From positions 1-34,002 of the IMG/VR virus record IMGVR_UViG_3300034037_000033: DNA of 34,002 nt; one strand, written 5' to 3'. The notes beneath the pieces are model-generated. The model was not told the origin of the DNA, made no database searches, and worked only from the letters and a program-made list of their open reading frames with translations. Both the position numbers and the translations under genes were made by a program. Below, piece after piece: positions 1 to 9,499 of this stretch (position 1 is the stretch's first letter; the number at the start of each line of letters is the position of its first letter). This DNA is from a virus.

Positions 1-3000
1 CCAGCATCTACCCAAGCAGCACCAGAATTTTCTCTGGTTTGTAGCTTCATATAGATGTGTGCTGCAGTAGGTGAAGTAGTCCACCCACTTACACCATCAA
101 TACTGAATACAAACCGACTTGTTTCACTTTCTTGTACGAGTAATGATGGAGTAGACCATGCTGCTTCTTGTGGGCTTTGCCCATCCGATGTAAATATCCG
201 CTTAGACATATACACAGGAAGTGACCCATTAGGTATACCATCTGACCAATCTCCTTGATCTGGCATAGGAGTAGCGAAAGAACCGCCTGTGGGTAATTGC
301 CCTCCAGTAGGTGTAGTAGCAAACCTACCAAAGATATAAGCAGTATAAACAGACTGGCCAGCATTACCATCTTCGCCTTTATCCCCTTTAACGATGTAAG
401 GCTTAGGTATGCTCCAACCATTATTAGACCATACACCAGTATTAGGATGCTGGCTATATACTGTTTTTGATATGTAAGTAACTTTACCTGCCTCATAGAC
501 TGGTGAGTCACTCCATCCTGTATCAGGAGGTGTCTCATTAGCCCCATCAAATGAGCCATTTTGAGGGTAATCTGCTTCCGTAGGTGGCGTAGCAAAGGCT
601 TTGTACACAGAGCTGTAAAAACGACCCGTATAGAAGAAATCTATGCCTAACTGGGGTGTGTCGCCATCTGCCCAAGTAACCGTATTGCCATTGACCGTTA
701 TACTGTAAGTACCGTCTCCATTAGCTGTCACTACAGGAGGGACGGCGTCTTTACCATCAGATACTGTAACAGTACCCCCTGTACTGTCTGTAATAGTGTA
801 TGTGCCGTCACCATTGTCATTAACAGTTATTGTGGCATCTGCCCCTTTAACACCTGCTTTCGATTTAGATATGGTGTAACGTTTGGTAATAGTCTTACCT
901 GTGGTATGTGTTGCGGTGAACTCAACAACAGCATTATCACTAGTTAGTGAGCTTACCGAATAGTGTCCATCAGTTAGCCCAATACCCACTGAGATACTGC
1001 CACTAACTACAGAATACGTGTAAGTACACTCACTAGAGACATCGTCTAGGCCGAGGAATACTTTGAAATAACCATCAGAACCAACAAATGTAACGACACT
1101 GCCGTCACTATCTGCAGATACTGTATGACTCTCATTGGTTAAGTAGCCTGACATATTTGCTTCAAAGACAAACTTACTGGGCGTTGACCAGGCACTTCCT
1201 GCCCAATTACCGCCATTGTCTTTGGTATATGTCCTCTTACTTACATAAGTAACCTCATTACTTGCAGGCGTTTCTGGGTTATCTTTCCACCCACTAGGCA
1301 ATGTTTCAGTAGCGCCGTCATAAGAGCCACCTGTAGGTAACTCAATAGTCCCATTAATGGCGATATTCTTAAATACATAACTGATGAACACGCCTTCGCC
1401 ATCGTAGTAATCAACGCCTTTGGTAGGGATATAGGTGTGTTTTACTGGCGTAGTCCAAGTGCCTGTATTGTCATATACACTTGTACCGTCTACAGCTATA
1501 GAGGCTGTGTAACGTTTTTTAGAAACCCAAAGGAAATTACCTGAGCTTGGTTTAAAGGCGTCATCTTTCCATACAGCGCCTGGCGTACTGTTAGACGCGG
1601 TTTTAGGTAATACTTCTGTTACACCATCATAAGTACCGTCTATTGGTGCTTCAGGCGCTGACGCGCCTTCCGCATAGACGGTACTTATGTAAGTTCCGCT
1701 TAGGCCATCTGTATAGTCTACGCCTTTTACAGGAGTTTTACCGTCTTTTACCTTAATAAGAGTAACGCTGTCAGAAAGAGCACCTACAGTAGCAGTAACA
1801 GTAATACTACCATCTACAGCTATTTGATCAGGTGTTATAGTCAATACATTACTTAACGGTGTTGCTTGTGCTACTCCGTTGATGTACCAGACTTCACTAC
1901 CTAATGTAATATTCTGTGTGTGTAGGATTAAGGTAATGTCATCAGGTATAGCTACAGATTCATCTGCACTTAATTTAAATACTTGGCCTGTTGCTTCTAT
2001 TCGGATAGACTGTGCATTTAAGCCATCTGCTCCTTTAAGGTCTTTAATGTATGTCCATGTAGTGGCGTCAATTTTTTGATAAACTAAATTACCGCCAACA
2101 AGGGCATAGTCACCAATCTTACCTAACTCAGCTCCTGGCACACCAGAATCCAGATAATGCCAAATAGTCCCATCTACGCCATCTCTACCGTCAGAGCCAA
2201 AGATCAATACAGACCACGAGCCTATTAAATTATCATCACTATCGAAATTACCAACAGCTAGCCATAGTTGTTCTGTGCCTGTAGTTAATCCAGGAGTATC
2301 AACCCAGCCTTGGTTAGATATATCATTGCCTGTAGGTACAGGAGGCTCAGTATTAGATCTCAAAAACCAGAACTCAGTATGCTCGCCTTTTTGACCATCC
2401 TCTCCTTTAAATAATAAAGGATCGCCCCAAGTAACCCCACCATCGGTAGAGGTTCTAAAATACTTATCGCCTGCAGTGTATGTATCCGACCAATTGCTTA
2501 CCCCATCCAAAGAGAACTGCAGTTTTACGTCCTTACCATCAGAATAGTCCACACCGTATTGTGGCGTATAACCGTCATTAGTTCGTGTGACTGTAAAAGT
2601 CTTTTCAATAGTGAATGTCTTACCTAATGGGCTGACATAAGTAGCTTCAAAAACCACTCCACCAAAGTGATCAGTGATACCATTAATGTAATAAGAACCA
2701 TCTGACGTGATAGTAGGGGCTACTACATTAAGTTCAGTCCCTGGCTTAACATTAAAAGTACAGTCAGCAGTGACATCTGTAGAGCCATAGTAAACAATAA
2801 AATTACCTTTAGCTTCCGCTAAGGCAGCAGCATCTACATTACCTGATGAATCTGCAGGCAAGTTATGTGATTCATTAGTCAAATAACCAACGACTGCTGA
2901 GGAATTTTCGTATACCTTTATTAGGGTAACAGTATCAATAATACCGTCTGATTCCGCACTAATCGTAATAGTATCTGTACTAACATCGCTTACGTCTAGT

Positions 3001-4853
3001 ACAGCATTCTCATTAAAATCACCTGAAGTAGTTAGCGGCACTCCTACAGGAACGGTAGACCACGTTACAGTTTCAATTAAGTTTATTAGTTTTGCTGATA
3101 GATTAGCTTTCTGATTAGCAGGTTCAGGGACACCATCTTTATTGATGTTAAATACGTTAATATCAGAAGTTAGAATCAACGAATATGGCTGATCCCCTGA
3201 CATTCTTGCAGGTGTAGACCATCCTAAAAATGACCAACTTCCATCATCTAGCTCTTTGTAACGTCCTACAGACATCCAAATAACTTCTTTACTGCCAGGA
3301 GTAGGTGTTACAGGGTCGTCTGTCCAACCAGTTGGTATTACTTCATTAACGCCATCATAACTACCTGTGCCAGGTAATCCTGGCTGCGTTTCAGACAATG
3401 TAAATATAAATGACGTATACATGCCTGCCAGACCATCTTTGTAGTCTATACCAGGCTGGGGATCATAGCCGTCTAATCCAGAGAATCTAAATGGCTCTCC
3501 CCAAGTAGGTGTAATCCATGTAGTACCATCATAGTGGTACGTGCCTTTACTAGCCCAAATGTATTCACCTTTATTTGGAGATACGGGATCATCTGTCCAT
3601 CCGCCTGCAGGCATTGTCTCATTCACACCATCATAAGAACCACCAACAGGCTTGGCTGGTTTAGTGGCACTATTATGGAATACGAAAGATACGAAGTTAC
3701 CTACTGTGTCTGTATAGTCCAGCCCTTTGACTGGTGTTTTACCATCTAAGCCACTTAGTCTTACTGGTCTAGACCATTCACCATTTAGTACCCATGTATT
3801 AGTGTCTCGGTCATGTTTATAGGCATTTTTAGAAACCCAAATGTACTCACCAGTTTCAGGAGCTACTGGGTCATCAGTCCAGCCTCCTGGAGGCATAGTT
3901 TCATTTACACCATCAAATGTACCGCCTGCAGGTTTAGGTGGCTCATCTGTACTGTTTTTAAATACAAAACTAATGTAGTTACCATTCTCACCATCAAAGT
4001 AATCCGTATACTTCTGTGGAGTATATCCCTCATCACCTGAGAACTTAGTAGGATCTGACCAAGCGCCTTTAACCCATGTGTTAGTAATGTCGTTGTACTT
4101 GTATACCGCTTTACTGACCCATACGTACTCGCCTTTAGCTGGTGCGCTAGGATCATCAGTCCAACCATCGGGTATTACTTCGTTCTCACCGTCATACTCA
4201 CCACCCACAGGAACACCTGGTTTAGTAGGGCTATTTCTGAATACGAATGAAGTGTATTGACCGTGTACACCGTCTTTATAGTCTGTACCATAGATAGGAG
4301 TGTAGCCATCAACACGAATAAGTACTGGATCAGACCAGTCCCCATTAGTAATAGTATTACCTTCAAAATCAAGCTCTACTGTACGGCTACGTTCATAATA
4401 ATCCGCTGTAGTCTTAACATCATGCCATTGCGTAACGCCATCAACAGAGTATTGAAATTCTTTGAACCGTATATTACCTGGTAGCCCATCATTATAGTCA
4501 ACACCTTTTACAGGCACATAACCTTGTTGGATTACTGCAGTATTGCCTTCAGCATCAGTGATTACTACATTACCATCAGCATCTAGAGAAACTGTAGGAC
4601 TTTTCCCGTCAGTGCCAGGAGTGCCGTCTCTAAGTGTAATAGAGCCATTACCGCCAGTGATAGTATATGTACCATCCCCATTATCGGTAACAGTAGGTGT
4701 ATCCCCTTTCTCGCCTTTATTTAATTCAATGTTCTCAGCGATTAACTTTAAGCGAGGCAGCTCTTGGTATATTTGGCGGATGATGTCAAATGATGAGCCA
4801 AGGTACTTATCAATTGCGCCAATTGTTTCGTTAGTCTTATTATCACAACTCAT
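1..4853 (-). CDS. Giant modular tail appendage/fibre protein (partial, C-terminus beyond window)
   Basis: An open frame runs from the ATG at 4853 to the window edge (1617 codons, no stop). The ATG overlaps the TGA of the upstream gene (ATGA), so the two are translationally coupled. An N-terminal stretch of about 45 residues is followed by a collagen-like GEKGD motif, an Ig-like/beta-rich region, and about nine copies of a 75-95 residue module. Each module carries a Y-x-S-F-V-F start, a GG(S/T)YDGVNE core, a GWTDDP turn, a Y-(I/V)-W-(V/A)-SK strand and a closing W-S-x-P, and many end in a GxDYxDG(x)xG linker. Such modules are known from phage host-recognition proteins. The location directly after a gp67-like gene is that of N4 gp66, the tail appendage. 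N4 gp66 homology is inferred from position, not from sequence. The full length is unknown, and chaperone or receptor-binding domains may lie outside the window. Confidence 0.85.
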   Translation of the reverse strand, partial: MSCDNKTNETIGAIDKYLGSSFDIIRQIYQELPRLKLIAENIELNKGEKGDTPTVTDNGDGTYTITGGNGSITLRDGTPGTDGKSPTVSLDADGNVVITDAEGNTAVIQQGYVPVKGVDYNDGLPGNIRFKEFQYSVDGVTQWHDVKTTADYYERSRTVELDFEGNTITNGDWSDPVLIRVDGYTPIYGTDYKDGVHGQYTSFVFRNSPTKPGVPVGGEYDGENEVIPDGWTDDPSAPAKGEYVWVSKAVYKYNDITNTWVKGAWSDPTKFSGDEGYTPQKYTDYFDGENGNYISFVFKNSTDEPPKPAGGTFDGVNETMPPGGWTDDPVAPETGEYIWVSKNAYKHDRDTNTWVLNGEWSRPVRLSGLDGKTPVKGLDYTDTVGNFVSFVFHNSATKPAKPVGGSYDGVNETMPAGGWTDDPVSPNKGEYIWASKGTYHYDGTTWITPTWGEPFRFSGLDGYDPQPGIDYKDGLAGMYTSFIFTLSETQPGLPGTGSYDGVNEVIPTGWTDDPVTPTPGSKEVIWMSVGRYKELDDGSWSFLGWSTPARMSGDQPYSLILTSDINVFNINKDGVPEPANQKANLSAKLINLIETVTWSTVPVGVPLTTSGDFNENAVLDVSDVSTDTITISAESDGIIDTVTLIKVYENSSAVVGYLTNESHNLPADSSGNVDAAALAEAKGNFIVYYGSTDVTADCTFNVKPGTELNVVAPTITSDGSYYINGITDHFGGVVFEATYVSPLGKTFTIEKTFTVTRTNDGYTPQYGVDYSDGKDVKLQFSLDGVSNWSDTYTAGDKYFRTSTDGGVTWGDPLLFKGEDGQKGEHTEFWFLRSNTEPPVPTGNDISNQGWVDTPGLTTGTEQLWLAVGNFDSDDNLIGSWSVLIFGSDGRDGVDGTIWHYLDSGVPGAELGKIGDYALVGGNLVYQKIDATTWTYIKDLKGADGLNAQSIRIEATGQVFKLSADESVAIPDDITLILHTQNITLGSEVWYINGVAQATPLSNVLTITPDQIAVDGSITVTATVGALSDSVTLIKVKDGKTPVKGVDYTDGLSGTYISTVYAEGASAPEAPIDGTYDGVTEVLPKTASNSTPGAVWKDDAFKPSSGNFLWVSKKRYTASIAVDGTSVYDNTGTWTTPVKHTYIPTKGVDYYDGEGVFISYVFKNIAINGTIELPTGGSYDGATETLPSGWKDNPETPASNEVTYVSKRTYTKDNGGNWAGSAWSTPSKFVFEANMSGYLTNESHTVSADSDGSVVTFVGSDGYFKVFLGLDDVSSECTYTYSVVSGSISVGIGLTDGHYSVSSLTSDNAVVEFTATHTTGKTITKRYTISKSKAGVKGADATITVNDNGDGTYTITDSTGGTVTVSDGKDAVPPVVTANGDGTYSITVNGNTVTWADGDTPQLGIDFFYTGRFYSSVYKAFATPPTEADYPQNGSFDGANETPPDTGWSDSPVYEAGKVTYISKTVYSQHPNTGVWSNNGWSIPKPYIVKGDKGEDGNAGQSVYTAYIFGRFATTPTGGQLPTGGSFATPMPDQGDWSDGIPNGSLPVYMSKRIFTSDGQSPQEAAWSTPSLLVQESETSRFVFSIDGVSGWTTSPTAAHIYMKLQTRENSGAAWVDA
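334..4257 (-). repeat. About nine diverged ~80-residue repeat modules inside the tail protein
   Basis: Reading the minus strand, modules begin near 4257, 3985, 3702, 3424, 2381, 1690, 1393, 640 and 350. The first four are nearly contiguous at ~280-bp periodicity and are the most alike (shared GWTDDP and GEYIW cores). The later ones are separated by Ig-like inserts and are more diverged. This pattern fits growth by internal duplication followed by drift. Confidence 0.75.
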
Positions 4854-5563
4854 AGCCAGTTATTTTCCTTGAATAGGTTAGCCTTAAATGAAGGTACAGG
4901 AATTAAGCCAGATTTCTTAACTGCCTCACACTCTCTTTCAAACTTAATTAGGTAGTTGTCTTGTACGCTTGAGTTATCTGAAGTCAGGCCATTGATAGCA
5001 GGTATACGTGAAGCTACATTAAAAATCAAAGCATCTACAAGTGCAGGATGTATATCGACATTAACTGTACTTGGGTCAGCGACATTGGTAGGTATTCTGT
5101 TAGGCAATGCGCTGTAATGAACGACCATAGTTAGATCATCATAAGGCTGTTGTACTAATAATGTACGATAATCCAATAAGCTGATCTCATCAGGTGTACC
5201 GCCTGAGTTAAATGGCATATCGCAACCATTCTCATCAACAATATACAATATTTGGTTAATGTCTTCTTTGAATGGCTGACTCACTGTGTCAAGAATATAC
5301 AGAGGAGAAGCAGTAGCATCCATATTAGAGATAGCATAGTCATAACTAAGTACATATCGAGTGATATGGGAGTATTGTTGGACTACAACAGAATCGAATT
5401 TATAAGGAATTCGCTTATTTACTGCCACTAAACCAAGGTTAATTAATGTGATTATCTGTGGGTAGTTTGATGACTCTATGCCAGCACCTAACTCACCACC
5501 ACCCAGTCTAAGGGAAGATAATTCCCCATAACTCAAGTACTCAAAAAGCTCATTCAATTTCAT
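4850..5563 (-). CDS. N4 gp67-like virion/neck protein
   Basis: A 237-aa protein with no signal peptide or membrane segment. It has an N-terminal helix (NELFEYLSYGELSSLRLG) and an acidic middle region. It sits between the large terminase and the tail appendage gene, the place of N4 gene 67, whose product is a minor virion protein. Proteins with this N-terminal pattern are common in podoviruses as head-tail adaptor or neck components, but I recognise no catalytic motif. The start at 5563 has AGGTAG upstream. The stop overlaps the start of the tail gene by four bases, and 14 bases separate it from the terminase stop. The gp67 assignment rests mainly on synteny. Confidence 0.65.
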   Translation of the reverse strand: MKLNELFEYLSYGELSSLRLGGGELGAGIESSNYPQIITLINLGLVAVNKRIPYKFDSVVVQQYSHITRYVLSYDYAISNMDATASPLYILDTVSQPFKEDINQILYIVDENGCDMPFNSGGTPDEISLLDYRTLLVQQPYDDLTMVVHYSALPNRIPTNVADPSTVNVDIHPALVDALIFNVASRIPAINGLTSDNSSVQDNYLIKFERECEAVKKSGLIPVPSFKANLFKENNWL

Positions 5564-5577
5564 TATATCTACCTACC

Positions 5578-8220
5578 TTACACGATGTAGTTGGAGTAGC
5601 TATCGAGTCCTGCATCTAACTGATTATCATAGTCTACTTCCCAAATTTTACTTTCCTCATTATATACCAACGGCACATCATTGCTAGGTTTCCATGCCTT
5701 CATCAACGACAACATAGATACTATATCAATAAAGTCATCATGTTTACTTTTAAATCCGCCATGTGAGGCTAATGTAAGCTCATTTATAGCTTCCTTGATA
5801 AGGGCAGTATCCTTCATTTCTTCAGGGAAATAGATCTTACCTGCCTTAAATAACGGAACTACAGTACTGAAACGAGTAAATTTATTAGTACTAGGACGGA
5901 TACCAGGATTATTATTGTTGCCTTCAGATGTTAGTGGGAAGAATATATTGCGTTCTATCATCATATTTTTAATGAATGGTATAAAACCACCTTGCTGTCC
6001 AGTAACTTCGATACCTACACCAATAGGTTTATACATTTGCGCTAGTCTAAATAGGTCATCTAATGACTTATCTAGTGTCTGTCTTACACAAATACCATCT
6101 ATTAAGTACCAGCTACCTTCTGCAGAGTAAGCCCATACACCTACTATACTGTAATCTGCACTAGTCTTCTCACTGACTGCAAAGTCAGTAGTAATATACA
6201 CATTAAAGTTGTGTAGATTGCGAATTACAGTGTCTCTACTAAACCAACGTATGTCATTATCTTGTATTAATCTGTCATCATCAGACATAATGCGTAACAT
6301 AAGCTCTTGGTTAAATGTATCTATCTTGCCTTGTAACAATGCTTTCTCGTACTTGGCTTTAACATAGCCATAATCAAAGCGATCTTCCCATGCACCTCTA
6401 AATTCTTCTCTAGTACACGGAAATTCCTCACAAACTGGGAATACATTAACTTTCCATGCACCTGATTCAACCGCTTTATACAGCGGATCTCTCGCATTAA
6501 ACGGAGTACCTGACCAAATTATCTTATGTCTTTGTGGGTGTAGAGCGTAATCTATTGCTTTATAGATGGTATCCTCAACACTTGCAATAACAGTAGCAGA
6601 ACGTGCATCTTCATCACTAATCAAGTCATCCAGTACAGCTAAATAAGGACGTTGACCCATTTCTTTAGCACCACGAACACCTGTATTATGTGTACGGAAG
6701 TAACAATCAGCTATGAACTGTCTTTCTTCGTTATCTACTGCAATACATTGACTTGGTTCTTGTTCAATAGGAGTAATGGACTCTACAGCCACTAATCGGG
6801 TTCTGGGTTTATTATTTAGAGCTTTACGAGGTAGACGAAAAAGAGGAAACTCGCTCCATATTTCAACGCACCATGCTTCTGCATGTGAATGTTTTGATAT
6901 AAATGCTGTACCACCCAAAGACCGAATAATACATGCTAAATCGTCACATAACTGATGTGAGCTACTTGTGAAAGTGGTTCGTCCGTTTGCAGAGCAAGTA
7001 CCGTCTGTGTCCATTAGCCCCTGAACCAACGCTAAACGCTGTTCAATGCTGCTATAGAAATAGCTTTCAGGTATAAACTTTAATTCCCCACGTACATTTA
7101 AACCTAGTTTTACCAACGTCTTTCCCAGTCCTCGGATAGACTGTGTAACTGCGTTTGATCGTGGGTCTTTATACAGACTACCAAATGCGTAAGGAATATG
7201 TGTGTGGTAGTGATGCAACTCTTCAAAATGGCAAGTCAGCTCTACCGAACCACAGTCTTTGCGTATTCTACCATCTCCTAGAATTACACCCAACGTATAT
7301 GGATCTATCGGTAACTCAACCTCTGGGTACATCATTGGTTCAACATTACGGACAAACATAGTTCGTTCATTTGATATGTAATCAGGTTTACCTTTTCGTT
7401 TACGTTTACGTGAAAACAACAAAGGCTGTTCCAGTAAGTCTAAAGTAGAGAGAACATAATCTGAGTACTTAGCTTTGTTGTGGAGATTTTCCTTCAACAC
7501 TACAGGATTTAAGTGGTCTTCACTTACTTTTAGGCATCTCCCGTCTTCTAATTGAATACGGTACATTGGTTTATGAAAAATTTCGCTTTTCTTTGTAATA
7601 CGTGTGAGTTTCCCATCTGCACCGAAAATCTCATCACCTACCTGACACTCCCTAATAGTAGTCTTACCGGAAGGTGTAAATAGTTCAGTATCTAGTGATA
7701 GTGCTTTTGCACCATATCCTTTTACTACAAAATGTTTCCCCTCTATGTTGATAAATTCCCAACGAGTGTCTGTAAATTTGATCTTAGGTACGTAAGTCTG
7801 TAGGAATTCTGAGTTAGCCCAGCGATGTTCCAAGTTCTTACGCATGTTCTTAACACCGTTATCTATACTGTCAGAAACATACATAGCCAAGGGAACATCA
7901 CCAAAACCAGGTATATGGCCATATACGCCTAAATACAGGAACAAATACTCTGTTAATGTAGTCTTAGCCATACCACGGCTACACATATTAGCTACATAAG
8001 GGTTCTCATCTACGAAACTATCCAATATCTTACAATGGATAACAGGTGATTTATTCTCTTCTCCTTCTGCCCCATTAACCAGCTTAATGAAAGCCAGGAA
8101 CTCTAAAGCAAAATCACTAGGGATATAGCTTGGATCTGGGGCATAATTTACTTCATTAAGCCATTCTTCTACTGATTTAGCAGTAGGCGTAAGTCCTGTA
8201 TTTACATCAAGTTGTTGCAT
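5578..8220 (-). CDS. terL: Terminase large subunit (TerL) containing an in-frame intein
   Basis: An 880-aa precursor whose mature extein part is 540 aa, a normal TerL length. The ATPase half has a deviant Walker A, CSRGMAKTT (80-88), a Walker B, LAVLDDL (527-533), and a coupling motif, SGTP (570-573). The RNase H-fold nuclease half has acidic residues D679 (TTDFAVSEKTS), E738 (GIEVTG) and D828/D829/D832 (KHDDFID). These translocate and cut concatemeric DNA into the procapsid. An intein (residues 173-512) interrupts the protein between Walker A and Walker B, after GYGAK and before TGVRGAKEMG, and must be spliced out for activity. The start at 8220 has AGAGGATTA upstream, inside the end of the TerS candidate gene. 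The position matches N4 gp68. Confidence 0.95.
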   Translation of the reverse strand: MQQLDVNTGLTPTAKSVEEWLNEVNYAPDPSYIPSDFALEFLAFIKLVNGAEGEENKSPVIHCKILDSFVDENPYVANMCSRGMAKTTLTEYLFLYLGVYGHIPGFGDVPLAMYVSDSIDNGVKNMRKNLEHRWANSEFLQTYVPKIKFTDTRWEFINIEGKHFVVKGYGAKALSLDTELFTPSGKTTIRECQVGDEIFGADGKLTRITKKSEIFHKPMYRIQLEDGRCLKVSEDHLNPVVLKENLHNKAKYSDYVLSTLDLLEQPLLFSRKRKRKGKPDYISNERTMFVRNVEPMMYPEVELPIDPYTLGVILGDGRIRKDCGSVELTCHFEELHHYHTHIPYAFGSLYKDPRSNAVTQSIRGLGKTLVKLGLNVRGELKFIPESYFYSSIEQRLALVQGLMDTDGTCSANGRTTFTSSSHQLCDDLACIIRSLGGTAFISKHSHAEAWCVEIWSEFPLFRLPRKALNNKPRTRLVAVESITPIEQEPSQCIAVDNEERQFIADCYFRTHNTGVRGAKEMGQRPYLAVLDDLISDEDARSATVIASVEDTIYKAIDYALHPQRHKIIWSGTPFNARDPLYKAVESGAWKVNVFPVCEEFPCTREEFRGAWEDRFDYGYVKAKYEKALLQGKIDTFNQELMLRIMSDDDRLIQDNDIRWFSRDTVIRNLHNFNVYITTDFAVSEKTSADYSIVGVWAYSAEGSWYLIDGICVRQTLDKSLDDLFRLAQMYKPIGVGIEVTGQQGGFIPFIKNMMIERNIFFPLTSEGNNNNPGIRPSTNKFTRFSTVVPLFKAGKIYFPEEMKDTALIKEAINELTLASHGGFKSKHDDFIDIVSMLSLMKAWKPSNDVPLVYNEESKIWEVDYDNQLDAGLDSYSNYIV
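6685..7704 (-). mobile_element. TerL intein with LAGLIDADG homing endonuclease, class-3-like
   Basis: A 340-aa insertion, Ala173 to Asn512 of the precursor. It begins ALSLDTELFTPSG and has no nucleophile at position 1, as in class 3 inteins of phage terminases and DnaB. It ends RTHN followed by Thr+1. The endonuclease carries two LAGLIDADG motifs, LGVILGDG (310-317) and LVQGLMDTDG (398-407). Of the class 3 Trp-Cys-Thr triad, Cys (C492 in QCIAVDNEERQF, intein position 320) and Thr (T510, next to the terminal HN) are present. The block B Trp after HL is Asn (HLN, N238, intein position 66). The penultimate His and terminal Asn are intact. Splicing is therefore expected but not proven. Confidence 0.9.
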
Positions 8221-8223
8221 AGA

Positions 8224-8937
8224 TTAATCCTCTCTGTCAGGCGTTATATCTATGATACGACTTTCTGCTATCTCTTTAACAGAACTGTATTGGCTTTGTA
8301 TCATAGCTTTTTGTTGTGCTACCAATTCCATAGTCGTCTTACGTAGCTCATCAATAGTACCATCCTCTTTAATGCTCATATCTATTTCTAATTTCTGTGT
8401 CTCTGGGCGCTTCAAATGAGTCAATAAGCTATTAGCTGCATCACTTCTTACTTTCTCACTCTTCGCATTCATCATCAAATCTGCCTGTACATTGATTGCT
8501 TTTTGGTAAATATCAGCATTCATAATATGTACAGGTACTAACGTCTGCTCTAATATCTGCGTAACCAGCTTATTATTGTTATACATAGACACATAAGAGG
8601 ATATTTCCTTAGGTGTTCTACCATCAGCTACCAGCTTATTGTATCTATCAGGGAATGTCTTAATATATGCTTGTAAATTAGAGTTACCTAACAGCTTATT
8701 GGTTACATACCTAACAGCATCCAGGTAGTTTTCCATCTTAAACTTACCGTCCCTTAACACTGTACTATATGTAATTAAGTTATCTCGGTAAGCCTCTCTA
8801 AATTCATCATCCATAACCAAACTATTTAAAGTAGCTACCATCTGTGGCGTAACTGCTTTACGTACCGACTTAGGTACTACTTCCTTCAGCTCTGCTTCAG
8901 TTATTACTGGCTTATTAATTGTTACATCATTACTCAT
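8224..8937 (-). CDS. Putative terminase small subunit (gp69-like position)
   Basis: A 237-aa, largely helical, soluble protein just upstream of TerL, with three bases between its stop and the TerL ATG. It has an extended charged N-terminus and a helical middle with repeated Asn/Lys turns. The C-terminal third (about 170-237) is charged and likely coiled coil. I see no clear helix-turn-helix, so the small-terminase call is from location, size and helical composition. Its start has AGGTG five bases upstream. It is probably translated with TerL, the gp67-like gene and the tail gene from one leftward late transcript. Confidence 0.5.
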   Translation of the reverse strand: MSNDVTINKPVITEAELKEVVPKSVRKAVTPQMVATLNSLVMDDEFREAYRDNLITYSTVLRDGKFKMENYLDAVRYVTNKLLGNSNLQAYIKTFPDRYNKLVADGRTPKEISSYVSMYNNNKLVTQILEQTLVPVHIMNADIYQKAINVQADLMMNAKSEKVRSDAANSLLTHLKRPETQKLEIDMSIKEDGTIDELRKTTMELVAQQKAMIQSQYSSVKEIAESRIIDITPDRED

Positions 8938-8991
8938 GTGAACACCTATTGACTGGTTTATTATTCATTGATATTATCATTTTGCTTTTTT

Positions 8992-9021
8992 TGCAAAAGC
9001 TCCTTTTCTGCAAAAGCTCCT
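8992..9021. repeat. Two direct copies of TGCAAAAGCTCCT, 17-bp period
   Basis: Perfect 13-bp copies at 8992-9004 and 9009-9021 lie between the winged-helix gene and the TerS candidate. On the minus strand they read AGGAGCTTTTGCA, and a TTTTGC/GCAAAA dyad (8981-8998) overlaps the first copy. The function is unknown. They could be protein binding sites or part of an RNA leader for the late operon. Confidence 0.6.
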
Positions 9022-9026
9022 GTTGT

Positions 9027-9071
9027 CCCGCTTATAGGTTTTATAGTATTTTCCTTATAAGCGGGTTTTTT
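9027..9071 (+). terminator. Intrinsic terminator oriented rightward
   Basis: A perfect 10-bp stem, CCCGCTTATA (9027-9036) with TATAAGCGGG (9056-9065), a 19-nt loop, then six Ts on the plus strand. The U-tract is correct only for rightward transcription, although both flanking genes are leftward. In the leftward direction there is a run of As before the stem and no U-tract after it. Confidence 0.7.
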
Positions 9072-9072
9072 A

Positions 9073-9483
9073 TTACCCTGCTTTACGTATAGCCTCCAAT
9101 AATCCCTCATCAGCGCCATATTCTCTTTCAAGGTTCTTAATTGCCCTTACAGAGTCTAAACCAATGAAGAAGTATATAAACTTAACGCCTTTATTAGACT
9201 TCATCTGTACTTTATAGAAATAACCTGCTTTTTCAAGCCGTAGGCGCTCTTTCTGCACTGTCTGGGTACTTACCCCTAGGATATTAGCAAAATAGCTGTC
9301 ATCGAACGTACAGTCCTCTATATGACATGAATCCAAGTAGAGTAAATAAAGTAGTGTAGCTCTCTCACCTACTGCTTGTAATAAAGCCATCTTATCTTTA
9401 ACAGTGGTATATACGTTAGTGTGTTTAGTGTTGTCTTGTGTATCTGCTTTTACTGCTGTGATTATTTTTAAAGGTTTTGTCAT
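9073..9483 (-). CDS. Winged helix-turn-helix transcriptional regulator
   Basis: A 136-aa protein from the ATG at 9483, chosen because GGGAG lies at proper spacing before it. An upstream in-frame ATG at 9501 would place that ribosome site inside the gene. Residues 63-89 (SYFANILGVSTQTVQKERLR, then LEKAGYF) fit a helix-turn-helix with recognition helix STQTVQKERL. Residues 91-108 form the two-strand wing. The N-terminal third is helical and may dimerise. It is the first gene of the leftward late block, and a promoter with palindromic repeats lies directly upstream, so autoregulation and control of late transcription are likely. The ligand is unknown. Confidence 0.75.
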   Translation of the reverse strand: MTKPLKIITAVKADTQDNTKHTNVYTTVKDKMALLQAVGERATLLYLLYLDSCHIEDCTFDDSYFANILGVSTQTVQKERLRLEKAGYFYKVQMKSNKGVKFIYFFIGLDSVRAIKNLEREYGADEGLLEAIRKAG

Positions 9484-9499
9484 GATAAGCTCCCAAACC

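Noticed and set aside
89-595. Alternative 168-aa leftward frame and other short frames within 1-4853
   Set aside because: They are in other frames of the continuous tail gene, whose repeat modules and Gly/Asp patterns clearly mark the coding frame.
8995-9007. N4 virion RNA polymerase hairpin promoter (AAAAG-CTC-CTTTT)
   Set aside because: The stem and 3-nt loop are suggestive, but rightward RNA would enter a terminator at once and no early gene follows.
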